From assembly GCA_020205615.1 (NCBI GenBank), contig CM035164.1:122632307-122696306 (forward strand): a stretch of DNA of 64,000 bases, given 5' to 3'. The notes beneath the pieces were generated by a model, which saw only the letters and a list, made by a program, of their open reading frames with translations, was not told where the DNA came from and made no database searches. Source of the stretch: Panax quinquefolius. Its lineage: Eukaryota > Streptophyta > Magnoliopsida > Apiales > Araliaceae. Made by a program: the position numbers and the translations under genes. The stretch's first letter is position 1, and each line of letters starts with the position of its first letter. Of this stretch, positions 48,864-61,800 are shown piece after piece.

Positions 48864-51288
48864 ACAGTTTTATCGATAATGATTTAAATTTTGTCGAAAT
48901 AATTTTTAATATTATGGTGTGAATTTAAGATAATATTATAGTTGTGGGTAGTATTTATAAATTTTGCAAAGTATCACAGTGGTTATATTATATTAGATTG
49001 GTGGGGAATATTAGGTTTAGCGAGGGAATATTAAATACAATGAGCTCAATCATTGGTGGACCCCTAGCAAAATTATTATCGGATTGAAAAGCGACAAAAA
49101 TATTTTATTGAAATAACGGCGGAAGTTTTCTGGTTGATCTTGTTGAACTACTTTCGGTAGTAAAAAAATGCGATGTCGTGTGGTTGCGTAGTAGCACGCG
49201 GTATTGATTATTGATCTTTATGTGAAAGTCATTTCGGTTTGATTCCATTATTGTCGATTAATAATATGAATTATTATAGCGATAATGGCGTTTTGTTTTA
49301 TTAAATATTATTAGCGTAATAAAAGCGAAACATCTTTATATATAAAGCGAATCTTTATTAAAGTTATTACATAAATAGAATATATTATATTTTTATTATG
49401 CGTAGTGTTGCGTAGTGTTTTTTTGCGTAGTGTTTTGCGTAGTGTTGCGTAGTGTTTGCGTAGTAAAATGTTTTTATATAAATAGAATATATTATATTTT
49501 ATTTAAAAGATTTTGCTTTAAATATGGATGAAATCAGATTAAAATAAATCAATACGGATAGTTCATGGATTAATTACTTATGCATTACTATTTTCTATAA
49601 ATAGAAGCTCGTTCCTTCATTATTTTCTTACAATTCATTGAAACTACTAGAGAGAAATTATAGAGAGAAGCTATAGAGAGAAAATCTATAGAGAGAAAGA
49701 AGAAGAGTATTACTTACTTCTTTTTGCTTTGATATTAGGTTCTTTTACGGTAGGGATATTATTTGTTGTACCGTAAAGGGTGTTATTCTTTCTTATTCAT
49801 GAAGAGAACTTACATTATTCCATTCATTATTATTACATTGGAATAACTTTTGTAAAAGTGGTATACCTATATACATAACTTTGTATCTGTGGCGTACCTA
49901 TACTTGGTGAAATCCTTATATTATTCCATTCTTATTTATTACATTGGAATAACTTTGTATCTGTGAATCCCCCCTATACTTGGTGATCTTCTTACATTAT
50001 TCCATTCTTTATTATTACATTGGAATATCACATGCATGTGTTTTACAGGACACAGTTCCATTGTTTATTATTCGCATTTATTATTACATTTGGAATATCA
50101 CATGCGTGTGTTTTACAGGACACAGTTCCATTGTTTATTATTGACATTTATTATTACATTTGGATCATCACATCGATTGTGAATTTCACGACTGGTTAAG
50201 ATTATTATTATTGTTGGAATAACTTTTATACATCTGAAATCTGCGTGCGTGGTGATTTCTTTTGTTATTCCATTCTTTATTATACCCGGTTGGTTAAAAC
50301 TTTGACTTATATACTCCATGAAATTAGTGGAATATCCTTGATATTTGCGCTTCATCGATATCTTTTCATGGAAATATTCTTACGATCATTCTTGAATTTT
50401 ACTCTACAAAGCGATATCTTGTTGACAATTTGGGCGTTAATAATTCTAGATAAATTAATTCTTGAACTTGTTTTATTGAATTATTATGTCATTGTCATCA
50501 TCCTCATGTTATATTATGTTATCTTTGGCTTACGTGCGTAGATGAACTTAGTATGATTATGACCGAGGATCATTCGGTATAATCGTGGCTTGTTATAAAT
50601 GATGTGATAAAAGTCCTCGATGGCACATAATGCGATGATGGATAGTTTTGGTATGATTATGACCGGGGGTGATTCGGTATAGTCATGACCATTGATAATT
50701 TGATGAAAATCCTTGGCCAGTAGTGCGGGGATGATTAGATGTGGTGGTTTATTTATTAAAATTTGAGTCTCGGCGATAAAAAAAAATTGATGAAAACCTT
50801 TTAAAACCTAAAAGATAGTAGACTTTATTTTCTCTTTGACTCTTTTAATGGATTGCGTATTCATTGCTGATTAAAGCGGTTGTCTATTGTATTTTATCGG
50901 TTTAACAACTTTGTTGAAGGCTAATGATAATTTATTACGCATTATCTTAGTCGTAATATTTCTTCTTGGGGCTAGTTGAGCTCACCCTTTCTTTCCTTTA
51001 TTCTCTTGAAAATGAGAACATAAATTTGGAGACGAGTCGGGGAGCGGAGTAATGGTCGAGAGGATAGCATTAGTAGTCCTCACTATTACGTGAAATAGTG
51101 TGATAATAGTTGTAATGAGGACTCCTTTTGAGTTTGTATAATATCTAGTAGACAATATTTGTATTCAAACTCACGGTTTATATAATATTATACCACGACA
51201 GATTATATTAATAAGTTGTATTTGAATTTATGTACCATGTAAGTGGCGACCCAAGATGGGTGGCGTATACCTAATTTTGGGGCGTCGC
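48864..51288 (+). repeat. 5' LTR of element C
   Basis: TATAAATAG is at 49596-49604. Upstream are TGCGTAGTG tandem units (49399-49465). Downstream is an array of TTATTCCA...TGGAATAA hairpins (49811-50290) and CTTTGG/CCTTGG-core repeats (about 50540-50740). The end CTAATTTTGGGGCGTC resembles the A/B LTR ends, so the families are related. Confidence 0.88.
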
Positions 51289-51290
51289 GG

Positions 51291-51307
51291 TTGGTATCGA
51301 GCTTAGG
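51291..51307 (+). other. Primer-binding site of element C
   Basis: TTGGTATCGAGCTTAGG follows the 5' LTR by two bases. It is the same initiator-Met-like site as in elements A and B, though element orientation is opposite. Confidence 0.7.
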
Positions 51308-51467
51308 GATATGATCCACAGCTAAGATGTGAGAATAGTACTAGGAGGAGAGGCAGGGAATACCTTATTTAGTATGACCTACTAAGTTTATTTGGTATTT
51401 GATTGGTCGGTTGAGTATAGTGATAATATGTTGCATGTCGATTAACCCTTATTTTGTGGCGGTGTTT

Positions 51468-52760
51468 GAAAATGGCATCAGAGAATGTTGAGAATAGCAA
51501 TGGAGCCACGAGGAGGCTGTTGATTCTCCACGGATCGATAATCGGGACAATGTCTGACGGGATGGCGATAATCCTCCTATAAAAACAACAACAACGATCG
51601 ATTGATGAGCGACGATGCGTTTAAAGGTTTTAGAATTCATGCGACATCGGTAAGCGACTCATCCAAAAGCGTGGTGGAAACACGGAAAACTCTCGGGCGG
51701 TCACATTAAACAATTCAAGGCTGGGACCACCGGAGTTTAAGGAGAGCAAAACCACTTACGGCGGAAGCATGGATAAAGCAGTTACCAAGATATTTGATGT
51801 CTTGGGATGCTCAGAAGCAAAAGTTCCTTTTTGCTTGCTTTATGTTGCGTGGAGGCGGATTCTTGGTGGGAATCGGTAAAAAAGCGTACTCGACTTCTTT
51901 GTCTTGAAGATATCTTGGGAGAAGTTCGGGGTACATTCAGCGACAAATACTTTCACGAAAGTATTACGCCACATGAAGGAGGTGGAGTTTATCAAGTTGG
52001 AACAAAACAATATGGCCAGGTAATCGCGATCTGAGGCAAAATTTGCGGAGTTATCACGGTTTCGTCCCACTTGGTGGATAATGAAGAGAGAATGGCGGCG
52101 AATGTTTTTAAGAGGTTTGAAGCGGAGATCGTCGACATCTTATTTCTCATAAAGCGTGTTTTTATTGGATGTTGTAAATAGGGCTCGATTAGTGGAAGCG
52201 CGATAACGAGTCAGCCTTGACTAAAAAAGAAGCGGTAAGGCAAAATTATAATACCGGTGAGTAGTCGTCGAGCGGTGACAACAAGCGTGGAGGAATCAAC
52301 GGGCGGATATGGTAACCACTTGGTGGTAATCGGGGCCAAAATAATAAGAATGGACATTTCAAGAAAGGAGATTCATGATGATGGAAAGGCGTCGGCTTTT
52401 TATTTTTGTTGTTAAGGAAGGAGAAGGACCACTGTTTATATGCTTCAAATGCGGAGGAGAGGGACACATCGATCCGAAGCTGCGCCATGCTTAGTCAAAG
52501 CGTGTTATAATTGTGGAAGAAAGGTCAACAGCTCGATTTTGTCGTTTCTGAAAGACAAATTCAACTAGGATGGAGGCACCAAAGGCATCCCGACAAACCA
52601 AAAGCCCGTAGTTTAAGAGGCGTTTTTTTTTCTCGTGACGAGGAACACGAATAAAATTATCACGGGTAAGTTAATCATAAGCTCTTGCGAAGTCTATCTG
52701 AGTGTTAGATACCGATTCTACCCACTCTTTTATTTCACTAGTTGTGTTCAGCGTTTGAAT
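51468..52760 (+). pseudogene. Degenerate gag and protease remnant of element C
   Basis: The likely gag start is the ATG at 51473 (MASENVENSNG). GPPEFKES and LGCSEAKVPF follow, matching the gag of A and B. Zinc knuckles are at about 52441-52545 (CFKCGGEGHID and CYNCGRK), each broken by small indels so the last Cys is out of frame. At about 52709-52740 a protease remnant reads LDTDSTHSFIS, with DTG changed to DTD. Traces of the following region extend to about 53230. No reverse transcriptase or integrase is seen. Confidence 0.75.
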
Positions 52761-53499
52761 TTGACTCAGAAGAAGTTAAACTTTGACTTATTGGTTGAAA
52801 CTTAGTTAGTAGGAGCCTTAGTTTCTGCTTTATTTTTTTAAATCTTGTTTAATTCAAATAAACATTTTCACGTTACTGTCGATCTTATCTTTTTGAAAAT
52901 ATTTGCCTTTGATGTGATTTTGGAATCAATTGGTTAGCTACTCATCATGCTTTTTTTCGTAAGGTTGTTAGCTTTTATATTTATAACAACCTGTTACCTG
53001 CAAATTAAAGTAACGAACCTAAAAGTTAATCATTGTCATATCAAGCCATAAGTAAAGAGCCCGAACCTTTAGTTGTTGACTTCCTTGTGTGGAATGCACA
53101 AAAGCGGACTTTACTGTAGGCAACATCGTGAATGAAGATGGCAAGTTTATAGGTATCATTGTGAGGTCTTATCTAGGTTAAGGGATAGAAGTCACGGTTG
53201 GTATCGATGTGATGTCTTATCAAGTCTTGGATGAAAGTCACAGATTTTGAATGATATTTCTATTATTAATAAATTTCTGGCGTATTCTTGAAGACTTCTT
53301 AGCCTACTTAGGCGTGAAATCGAATTTTGTATTGACCCCGATCTGAAAACCCATTCTTAAACCCTCGAATATTTCTTGACTAAAAGGATGCATTTTTACG
53401 TGGATTATGATGAAAGTCATAATAAAAGCATTGGACTAATGAAAATCATGGGTATCGTGGTATTAGTAAGTGTTATAATGAGTTATGTTGGTTAGTATG

Positions 53500-55690
53500 T
53501 GAAAACATGAAAGTTTCTTAGAAATCACAAAGAGTTGAAAATCAGATTTTGGTGAAAAAGCGTAACATGAAATTCAATTGACCATATCTCTATTATATTT
53601 TGAATTTTTGAATGTGGTCAAGTCCTAGAGTTAGATCTATGAGTTACCTAACTAATCCAAGTGGAATTACTGGAAAAGGTGTTGTAGATTTTTGTGTGGA
53701 CTGATTTTAGCAAAGGTGTGCAAAGCTGCAAAAAAGCAAAAAAAGCTGCTGCCATGATTTTAGAGGGGCTGTTTCGGCCACTTAAATTATGAGAAAAATT
53801 CTGGCCTTTTGGGACATGAAAGTATATGGTATAAAGTACCTCCTGTCCAAAAATGAGCTCATTACGACTTAAAATGAGCAAGTTATGACTATTTCAATAT
53901 TTAGGTTTTTAAATGAAAAAATGCTATAACAGGAGTTCTATAACTCAGATGACCATGAAATTTAAACTGGAGCTCACGTTAACATGTGTAAGTCCTGCCA
54001 AGATTTGGGAATTTTGGAGTTAAACTTGAGGTAGCTAATTTCTTAAGGAATTAATTAGAAATTGATTTTTGAAAAATAGTAAATGAATTTTAAAAATTTC
54101 CGAGAAAATATATTTTCATTATGGGACTATATTATGCTAAATCCCAGAAAAGAAATATTTTTGGGACTGATTTGGTATTTTTCATGAAAATAGTTTAATT
54201 CTGAACATATGAGTTAAATATGTTATGTGAAATAACAAAGTTGAAAATAGGATTTTATGGCTAGAGGATCTATATAGAGTATATGCATATTTTTTTTTGA
54301 TGAGGATTTGATAATTGGTGATGATATCTTATGAGTATGGCATTTTGAATGATTAAATGCATTATATGGTAAAAGCGTAAACAATTGAGATAAATTGTTT
54401 ATAAATTTAAGAAGTGATTAAAATATTGTTGTAATATTAATGATATTAGATTATGAGATTATTAAGTGATTGATAACATGGGGATATTCTTGAATCTGGA
54501 TAAATTATATTATAAATGTTTAATATTTATCCTTTATCTCATTTGATTGATTCTTTATATCATTATCCTCGTGTTTATATTATGTTGAAAGTAAATACGT
54601 GGCTTTTGTAGTGCGTAGATGGACTTGGTATGATTATGACCGAGGGATTGTTGGTATAATCATAGTAATTAATTGACTACGATTATCTTTGGTAGTAGTG
54701 CATGGATAATTTGTGGTGCGTGATACTTAATGAATACTTTGGTAGTAGTGCATGGATAATTTGTGGTCGTGATCTTAATGAATACGATTATCTTTGGTAG
54801 TAGTGCATGGATAATTTATGGTCGTTAATCTTAATGAATACGATTATCTTTGGTAGTAGTGCATGGATAATTTAATGGTGTGTGATCTTAATGAATACGA
54901 TTATCTTTGGTGTAGTAGTGCATGGATAATTTGTGGTGGTAATCTTAATGAATACCACGATTATCTTTGGTAGTAGTGCATGGATAATTTGTGGTCGTGA
55001 TCTTAATGAATACGATTATCTTTGGTTTGGTAGTGTGCATGGATAATTTATGGTGCTGATAATGAATACGATTATCTTTGGTAGTAGTAGCATGGATAAT
55101 TTGTGTGCGTGATCTTAATGAATACCACGATTATCTTTGGTAGTAGTGCATGGATAATTTATTGGTGCGTGAATCTTAATGAATACCACGATTATCTTTG
55201 GTAGTAGTAGTGCATGGATAATTTAATGGTGCGTGATCTTAATGAATACGATTATCTTTGGTAGTAGTGCATGGATAATTTGTGGTGAATCTTAATGAAT
55301 ACCGATTATCTTTGGTAGTAGTGCATGGATAATTAATGGTGGTGATCTTAATGAATATCCTTGGCACGTAGTGCGGGGATGATTCGATGATATGAATTAA
55401 TTATTGAAATTGAGTCTCGTGATGAAATATTAATTCATGGATGTGGTAAAAAAATCGTCTTTGGTAGTAGTGCATTGATAGACTTGGTATGATTATGACC
55501 GAAGTTATTGATATAATCATGGTAGTAATTGAAAACACGAATATCCTTGGCGATTGGTGCATGGATAATTAAATGGTCGTGATCTATTAATATTGCGTCT
55601 CGGCATTATTGGTTTCTGATTGTATATCTTTGGCACATGTGCAAAGATGAATTGATAATGAATATCTTTAGTAGGATTGCGAAGATGAAT
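53500..55690 (+). repeat. LTR-related filler in place of pol in element C
   Basis: 54070-54490 is the reverse complement of about 60850-61260 in LTR E: both carry ATGGGACTAT, CAGAAAAGAAATATTTTTGG, CTGATTTGGTATTTT and ATTGTTTATAA in the same order. In sense orientation the segment runs the same way as the host element. The 55-bp minisatellite follows it. Confidence 0.7.
54650..55375 (+). repeat. Minisatellite, unit about 55 bp, about 12 copies
   Basis: Repeats of GATTATCTTTGGTAGTAGTG CATGGATAATTTGTGGTCGTGATCTTAATGAATAC-type units are recognisable by the recurring TAGTGCATGGATAATTT (about 54697, 54746, 54800, 54858, 54917, 54976, 55036, 55090, 55147, 55210, 55267, 55320). Units vary in length by a few bases. 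No unique spacers occur between the units. Confidence 0.9.
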
Positions 55691-55785
55691 TTAATATTTT
55701 TTACGATAAAAGGTATTGAAGTATCCTCACCTCTTTATCATACAGTCGTACCCTAATTTGAGTGAAATTCCATAAGGAGGGAGAT

Positions 55786-58236
55786 TGTGAGACCCAGTTT
55801 TTATCGATAATGATTTAAATTTTGTGAAATAATTTTTAATATTATGGTGTGAATTTAAGATAATATTATAGTTGTGGGTAGTATTTATAAATTTTTTGCA
55901 AAGTATCTGAGTGGTTATATTATATTTAGATTGGTGGGGAATATTAGGTTTAGCGAGGGAATATTAAATGCAATGACTCAATCATTGGTGGACCCTGACG
56001 AAATTATTGTCGGATTGAAAAGCGACAAAAAAATATTTTATTGAAATAACGGCGGAAGTTTTCTGGTTGATCTTGTTGAACTACTTTCGGTAGTAAAAAA
56101 ATGCGATGTCGTGTGGTTGCGTAGTAGCGCTACGGTATTGATTATTGATGCTTATGTGAGAAGTCACTCGGTTTGATTCCATTATTGTCGATTAATAATA
56201 TGAATTATTATAGCGATAATGGCGTTTTGTTTTATTAAATATTATTAGCGTAATAAAAGCGAAACATCTTTATATAAAAGCGAATACTTTATTAAAGTTA
56301 TTACATAAATAGAATATATTATATTTTATTATGCATAGTGTTGCGTAGTGTTTTGCGTAGTGTTTTGCGTAGTGTTTTGCGTAGTGTTTGCATAGTAAAA
56401 TGTTTTTATATAAATAGAATATATTATATTTTATTTAAAAGATTTTGCTTTAAATATGGAATGAGTCAGTTAAAATAAATCAATACGGATGAATTCATGG
56501 ATTAATTACTATGCATTACTATTTTCCTATAAATAGAAGCTCGTTCCTTCATTATTTTCTTACAATTCAACTTGAAACTACAGAGAAAATTATAGAGAGA
56601 AAGCTAGAGAGAAAATCTATAGAGAAAGAAGAAGAAGAGTATTACGGTACTTCACTTTGCTTTGATATTGGTTCTTTTTAGGTAGGGAATATTATTTGTT
56701 GTACGTAGTAAGGGTGTTATTCTTTCTTATTCATGAAGAGAACTTACATTATTCCATTCATTTATTATTACATTGGAATAACTTTTGTAAAAATGGCATA
56801 CCACATACATAACTTTGTATCTGGGCGTACCTATACTTGGTGAAATCCTTATATTATTCCATTCTTATTTATTACATTGGAATAACTTTTGTATCTCTGT
56901 GAAATCCCCTATACTTGGTGATCTTCTTACATTATTCCATTCTTTATTATTACATTTGGAATATCACATGCATGTGTTTTTTTACAGGACACAGTTCCCG
57001 TTTTTTATTATTCGCATTTATTATTACATTGGAATATCACATGCGTGTGTTTTACAGGACTGGTTCCATTGTTTATTATTAACATTTATTATTACATTGG
57101 ATCATCACAGTCGGTTGTGAATTTCACGACTTTGGTTAGATTATTATTATTACATTGGAATAACTTTTATACATCAATCTGCGCGTGCGTGGTGATTTCT
57201 TTTGTTATTCCATTCTTTATTATACCCGGTTGGTTAAAACTTTGACTTATACTCCATGAAATTAGTGGAATATCCTTGATATTTGCGTTTCATCGATATC
57301 TTTTCATGGAAATATTCTTACGATCATTCTTGAATTTTACTCTACTGCAAAGCGATATCTTGTTGACAATTTGGGCGTTAATAATTCCTAGATAAATTAA
57401 TTCTTGAACTTGTTTTATTGAATTATTATGTCATTGTCATCATCCTCATGTTATATTATGTTATCTTTGGCTTACGTGCGTAGATGAACTTAGTATGATT
57501 ATGACCGAGGATCATTCGGTATAATCATGGCTTGTTATAAATGATGTGATAAAAGTCCTCGGTGGCACATGTCACGATGATGGATAGTTTTTGGTATGAT
57601 TATGACCGGGGGTGATTCGGTATAGTCGTGACCATTGATAATTTGATGAAAATCCTTGGCCAGTAGTGAGTGCGAGGGATGATTAGATGTGGTGGTTTAT
57701 TTATTAAAATTTGAGTCTCGGATAATAAAAAATGATGAAAACCTTTTAAAACCTAAAAGATAGTAGACTTTATTTTCTACTTGACTCTTTTAATGGATTG
57801 CATATTCATTGCGATTAATTAAAGCGGTTGTCTATTGTATTTTATCGGTTTAACAACTTTGTTGAAGAGCTAATGATAATTTATTACGCATTATCTTAGT
57901 CATAATATTTTTCTTCTTGGGCTAGTTGAGCTCACCCTTTCTTTCCTTTGTTCTCTTGAGAAATGAGAACATAATTTGAGACGAGTCGGGGAGCGGAGTA
58001 ATGGTCGAGAGGATAGCATTAGTAGTCCTCACTATTACGTGAAATAGTGTGATAATAGTTGTAATGAGGACTCCTTTTGAGTTTGTATAATATCTAGTAG
58101 ACAATATTTGTATTCAAACTCACGATTTATGTCGTATTACCACGTATTATATTACAGCAGATTATATTATAAGTTGTATTTGAATTTATGTACCATGTAA
58201 GTGGCGACCCAAGATGGGTGGCGTATACCTAATTTT
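55786..58236 (+). repeat. 3' LTR of element C
   Basis: It starts TGTGAGACCCAGTTTTTATC after the polypurine tract. TATAAATAG is at 56528-56536, TGCGTAGTG units at 56331-56396, and the hairpin array at about 56745-57210. It ends at ACCTAATTTT, about 11 bp short of the expected terminus. Confidence 0.88.
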
Positions 58237-58256
58237 ATCCAATCAAATCACACTCT

Positions 58257-58298
<42 letters not shown>

Positions 58299-58453
58299 GA
58301 AGCGGATCAGGTCCGGACTCCCGTATTTTGTTAAAATGTGGACCTTTTTTTAAAAAAACAACTAGAAAAAAAAGTTTAATATTTTATGGAACTGGAATTT
58401 TTCCATAATACAGTGTTTTGGGTGTGATTTGGATACATATAACAAAACATGTC
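58237..58453. other. Spacer with (AT)n between elements C and D
   Basis: It contains an AT run at about 58260-58295 followed by GGATCAGGTCCGGACTCCCG and AT-rich DNA. No gene is seen. Confidence 0.5.
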
Positions 58454-58887
58454 TGTGAGACCCCAGATTTTATGAATAAAAATTTAATTTTCTTGAAATA
58501 ATTTTTTATATTATGGTGTTGATTTGATGTAATGTTATAGTTGTGGGTAGTATTTATAAATTCTGCAAAGTATGCAAGTTGTTATATTATATTCAATTGG
58601 TCGGAGAATATTCGTTTTAGCGAGGAATATTAAATACAACCACCACGTATGATCATTGGTGGACCCCACAAATGAAATTATTGGCTCGGATTGAGAAAAA
58701 CAAAAAAGTATTTTTATAAAAATGACGGCAGTGGAAGTTTTACTGATTGATCTTGTTGAACTACTCGGTAGTAAAAATCTGATGTCTGGCGTGGTTGCGT
58801 AAGAAGATAGCACCTGTATTAATTATTGATGCTTACGTGAGAAGTCATTCATCTTGTTCAATTATTGTTATAGTAATTGTTGCGTAG
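58454..58887 (+). repeat. LTR D, left part (element C family)
   Basis: It starts TGTGAGACCCCAGATTTTAT and follows the element C LTR (GTGGGTAGTATTTATAAATT, ATCATTGGTGGACCCC) until interrupted by LTR E. Confidence 0.85.
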
Positions 58888-61800
58888 TGTAACGCCCCCA
58901 AAATAGGTCCATTCCATCCAACCCATTCTCGAGTCGCCAAATATATAGTACGAAAAAAACTACAACTTTATTACAACAATTGTCGTGTGCAAAATACAAC
59001 AACACATATCTTTGTGAGTTTGGATACAAATATATACCAACCGTAGTGCGTCACAATGACACCTTACATAAAGGTATAGTCAAAAAGCTGTTTTAGAAAT
59101 TAGAATCTTTGGGAAGTGTTCAAGAAACCTTCGTATATGGGAGGCCATGCTTTTAGGTTATGGTAGATATCATATGGCCACGTAATTATCCTTGGTTGAT
59201 TGAATAGACCCAAAAAAAAATGAGAAGATTACTATCATATTCTTCCCAATGGTGAGTCTTCTCTTGACATATCATTATCTCCACCGTCTCTAATTGGGTA
59301 TTATACTCCAAACAAACACCAAGATTATATAGGTAAGTGCTTGTAAATATACTCTTTCAAGTGGATGAGCACAACCATATCTTATGATAACACGAGTTTG
59401 TATGTCATTAGACATCTTGTATGATAGTGATAAAACACCCTTCCAAAGTTGGGTTCACCTCACCCTATTTAATTCACCAAAAATAACTATTAAATGATGT
59501 ATAAAATACAACACACTAAAGTCCTCAATAAAATTATTTCCATACTCTTTAGGAGAACCTCAACAACTATAGACCACCGCTCTATTCCTTGTTATCCCAA
59601 CTCAACCCAAATACACTTTTATTACACGAAAGGAATTGTGAAACAAAAGGGTGAAACACAACTAGCTTCGATAAAGAATATTATAACTAAAGATACATAA
59701 ATTATCAATAGTCTTCATCAATAATAAATAAGAGATTTAGAACATATGGTAGATGATAAAACTTTTCAACCATAGTTGCAATGAACGAAGCGATCCATTA
59801 AAAGAGTCAAATAAACTATAAAGTCTATTGTCTTCTCCACGTTAAAAGTCCACCAACAATATTTTATCCTTGTAACATCAATCAACAGTTCCTTTCCACA
59901 ATCATATGAATAACTCATAATCATAATTGTGATTCTAAATTCCCTCTTCTCATCCGGAATAAGATAATTTTCATCACTGTCTTTACCCGAAACATCAAAT
60001 ATCATGGTTATACCAAATCACGCCTTCTGCTCATAATCATACTAATAAATTCATCTTTACCACGGGCCAAAGATATTCATTAACAGATTCATCTTTACAC
60101 TACAAAGCTAAAGATATTCAACAACAGTCATCTTTGCATTACGAGCCAAAGATATTCATCAATAATTCATCTTTGCACTTCAAAGCAAAGATATTCAACA
60201 ACAGTCATCTTTGCATTCACGAGCCAAAGATATTCATCAATAATTCATCTTTGCACTTTCTGGCTAAAGATATTCAACAATAGGTCATCTTTGCATTCTG
60301 AGCAAAATATATTCATCAATAATTCATCTTTTACTTCTGAAGCTAAGATATTCATCAACAAGTCATCTTTACACAAACGAGCCAAAGATATTCATATATC
60401 AAAGAAATACATAATCATTTCGAAGTTATATAATAATAATTATAACCATGTTGATCAATTCACCTTTGCACTTAAGCTAAAAAATATTCAATTATAAATT
60501 TAATGGTCATGATCATACCGATCAACAATTCAACTTTTGCACTACTGGCCAAAGAGAACCTATAGTCACGATCATACTAATAATCTACCCATCTTTACAC
60601 TCAAGTCAAAGAGAAATATTATCATTAGGGTTATAAGAATGTTATATAAAAATAATATAATCAAAACATGGTTTTAATTTCAAGAGTAAGATTCATAAAT
60701 CAACGATAATTTGGTCAAAGAAGAAACCAATTTTGTCGTGAATAAGACTCTCGTATTCATACATAGTAATCGTATAATGTGCGTAAGTAACCTCGACACT
60801 AAAAGATAAAGTTTCATAATAAAATTCATATCCATATTTATAACACCTTAATCCAAATGTTATAAATCACTTAGAAATCTCATAATCTAATATTATTAAT
60901 ATTACAATAATATTTTAATCATTTCTAAAACTTATAAACAATTTAATTAAATTATTTACACTTTACTAATTAATGCATTTAACCATCATAAAATGCCAAA
61001 CTCATAAGATTTCATCACCAATAACCAAAACCCTCATCAAAAATCTGCATATACCTCATATATGATTCTCAAGCCATAAAATCATATTTTACAATTTTCT
61101 TACTTCACATAACATATTTAATTCATTTACTCATAACTAGAATATTTTCATGAAAATACCAAATCAGTTCCAAAAATATTTCTTTTCTGGAATTTAGCAT
61201 AACATAGTCCCATATTGAACATATATTTTTCTCAAAATTTTAAAAATTCATTTACTATTTTTCATATGGCCAAAACCACGAATATTTAAACATTTATCAT
61301 AAATTATACTTTTATCCAAAAATTCTGAAATTTACACGGTATACTGATATTATATAGATGTACTCCCAATAAAAATTTCATCAATTTTGGAGTTAATCAC
61401 AAGGAGTTATAAGCGGTTACTTTTAAAATAGTATTTCTCATAAAATCCATAACTCCTAATCTATACATCCAAAAATCACCATTTTTGGACACAATCTACA
61501 AAACTCATCAAAATATCATTTCAAATTTTTATAGAATTTTTGAAGGTCCAGAAAAATACAAAACTGAAAAACATAATCACTCTTAAAAATCTCTTACTAT
61601 CCCTTACCTCAAAAGAGCAGTACTTCTAATTAGAATAATGCTGAACGAACTTGCACCATATAGCAACACTCAAAGTATACTCAAAATACTCACAAGAATA
61701 CGCTCGATAATATAGAGAGAGAAAACTTCAGTTTCTGGTGTGATTTTCAATTCTAACCTAAGCACCCTATTTATAGGAAAATGCTTAGAACACCAAAGCA

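Larger units (their letters stand above)
48864..58236 (+). mobile_element. Element C: non-autonomous gag-only LTR retrotransposon
   Basis: LTRs are about 48864-51288 and 55786-58236. PBS is at 51291-51307 and the polypurine tract CATAAGGAGGGAGAT is at about 55771-55785. The internal region keeps gag, two damaged zinc knuckles and a protease remnant, then loses pol. About 53.3-55.7 kb is non-coding DNA related to the LTR of the E family and a minisatellite. A short pol tail resembling the end of the element A chromodomain region (RYPHLF-like) survives just before the polypurine tract. The outer ends are both trimmed: the left LTR lacks TGTGAGACC and the right LTR lacks the final GGGGCGTC-type bases, so no target duplication can be read. 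Confidence 0.85.

Noticed and set aside
54650..55375. Regular direct repeats resembling a CRISPR array
   Set aside because: Units are contiguous without unique spacers and lie inside a plant retrotransposon; it is a minisatellite.
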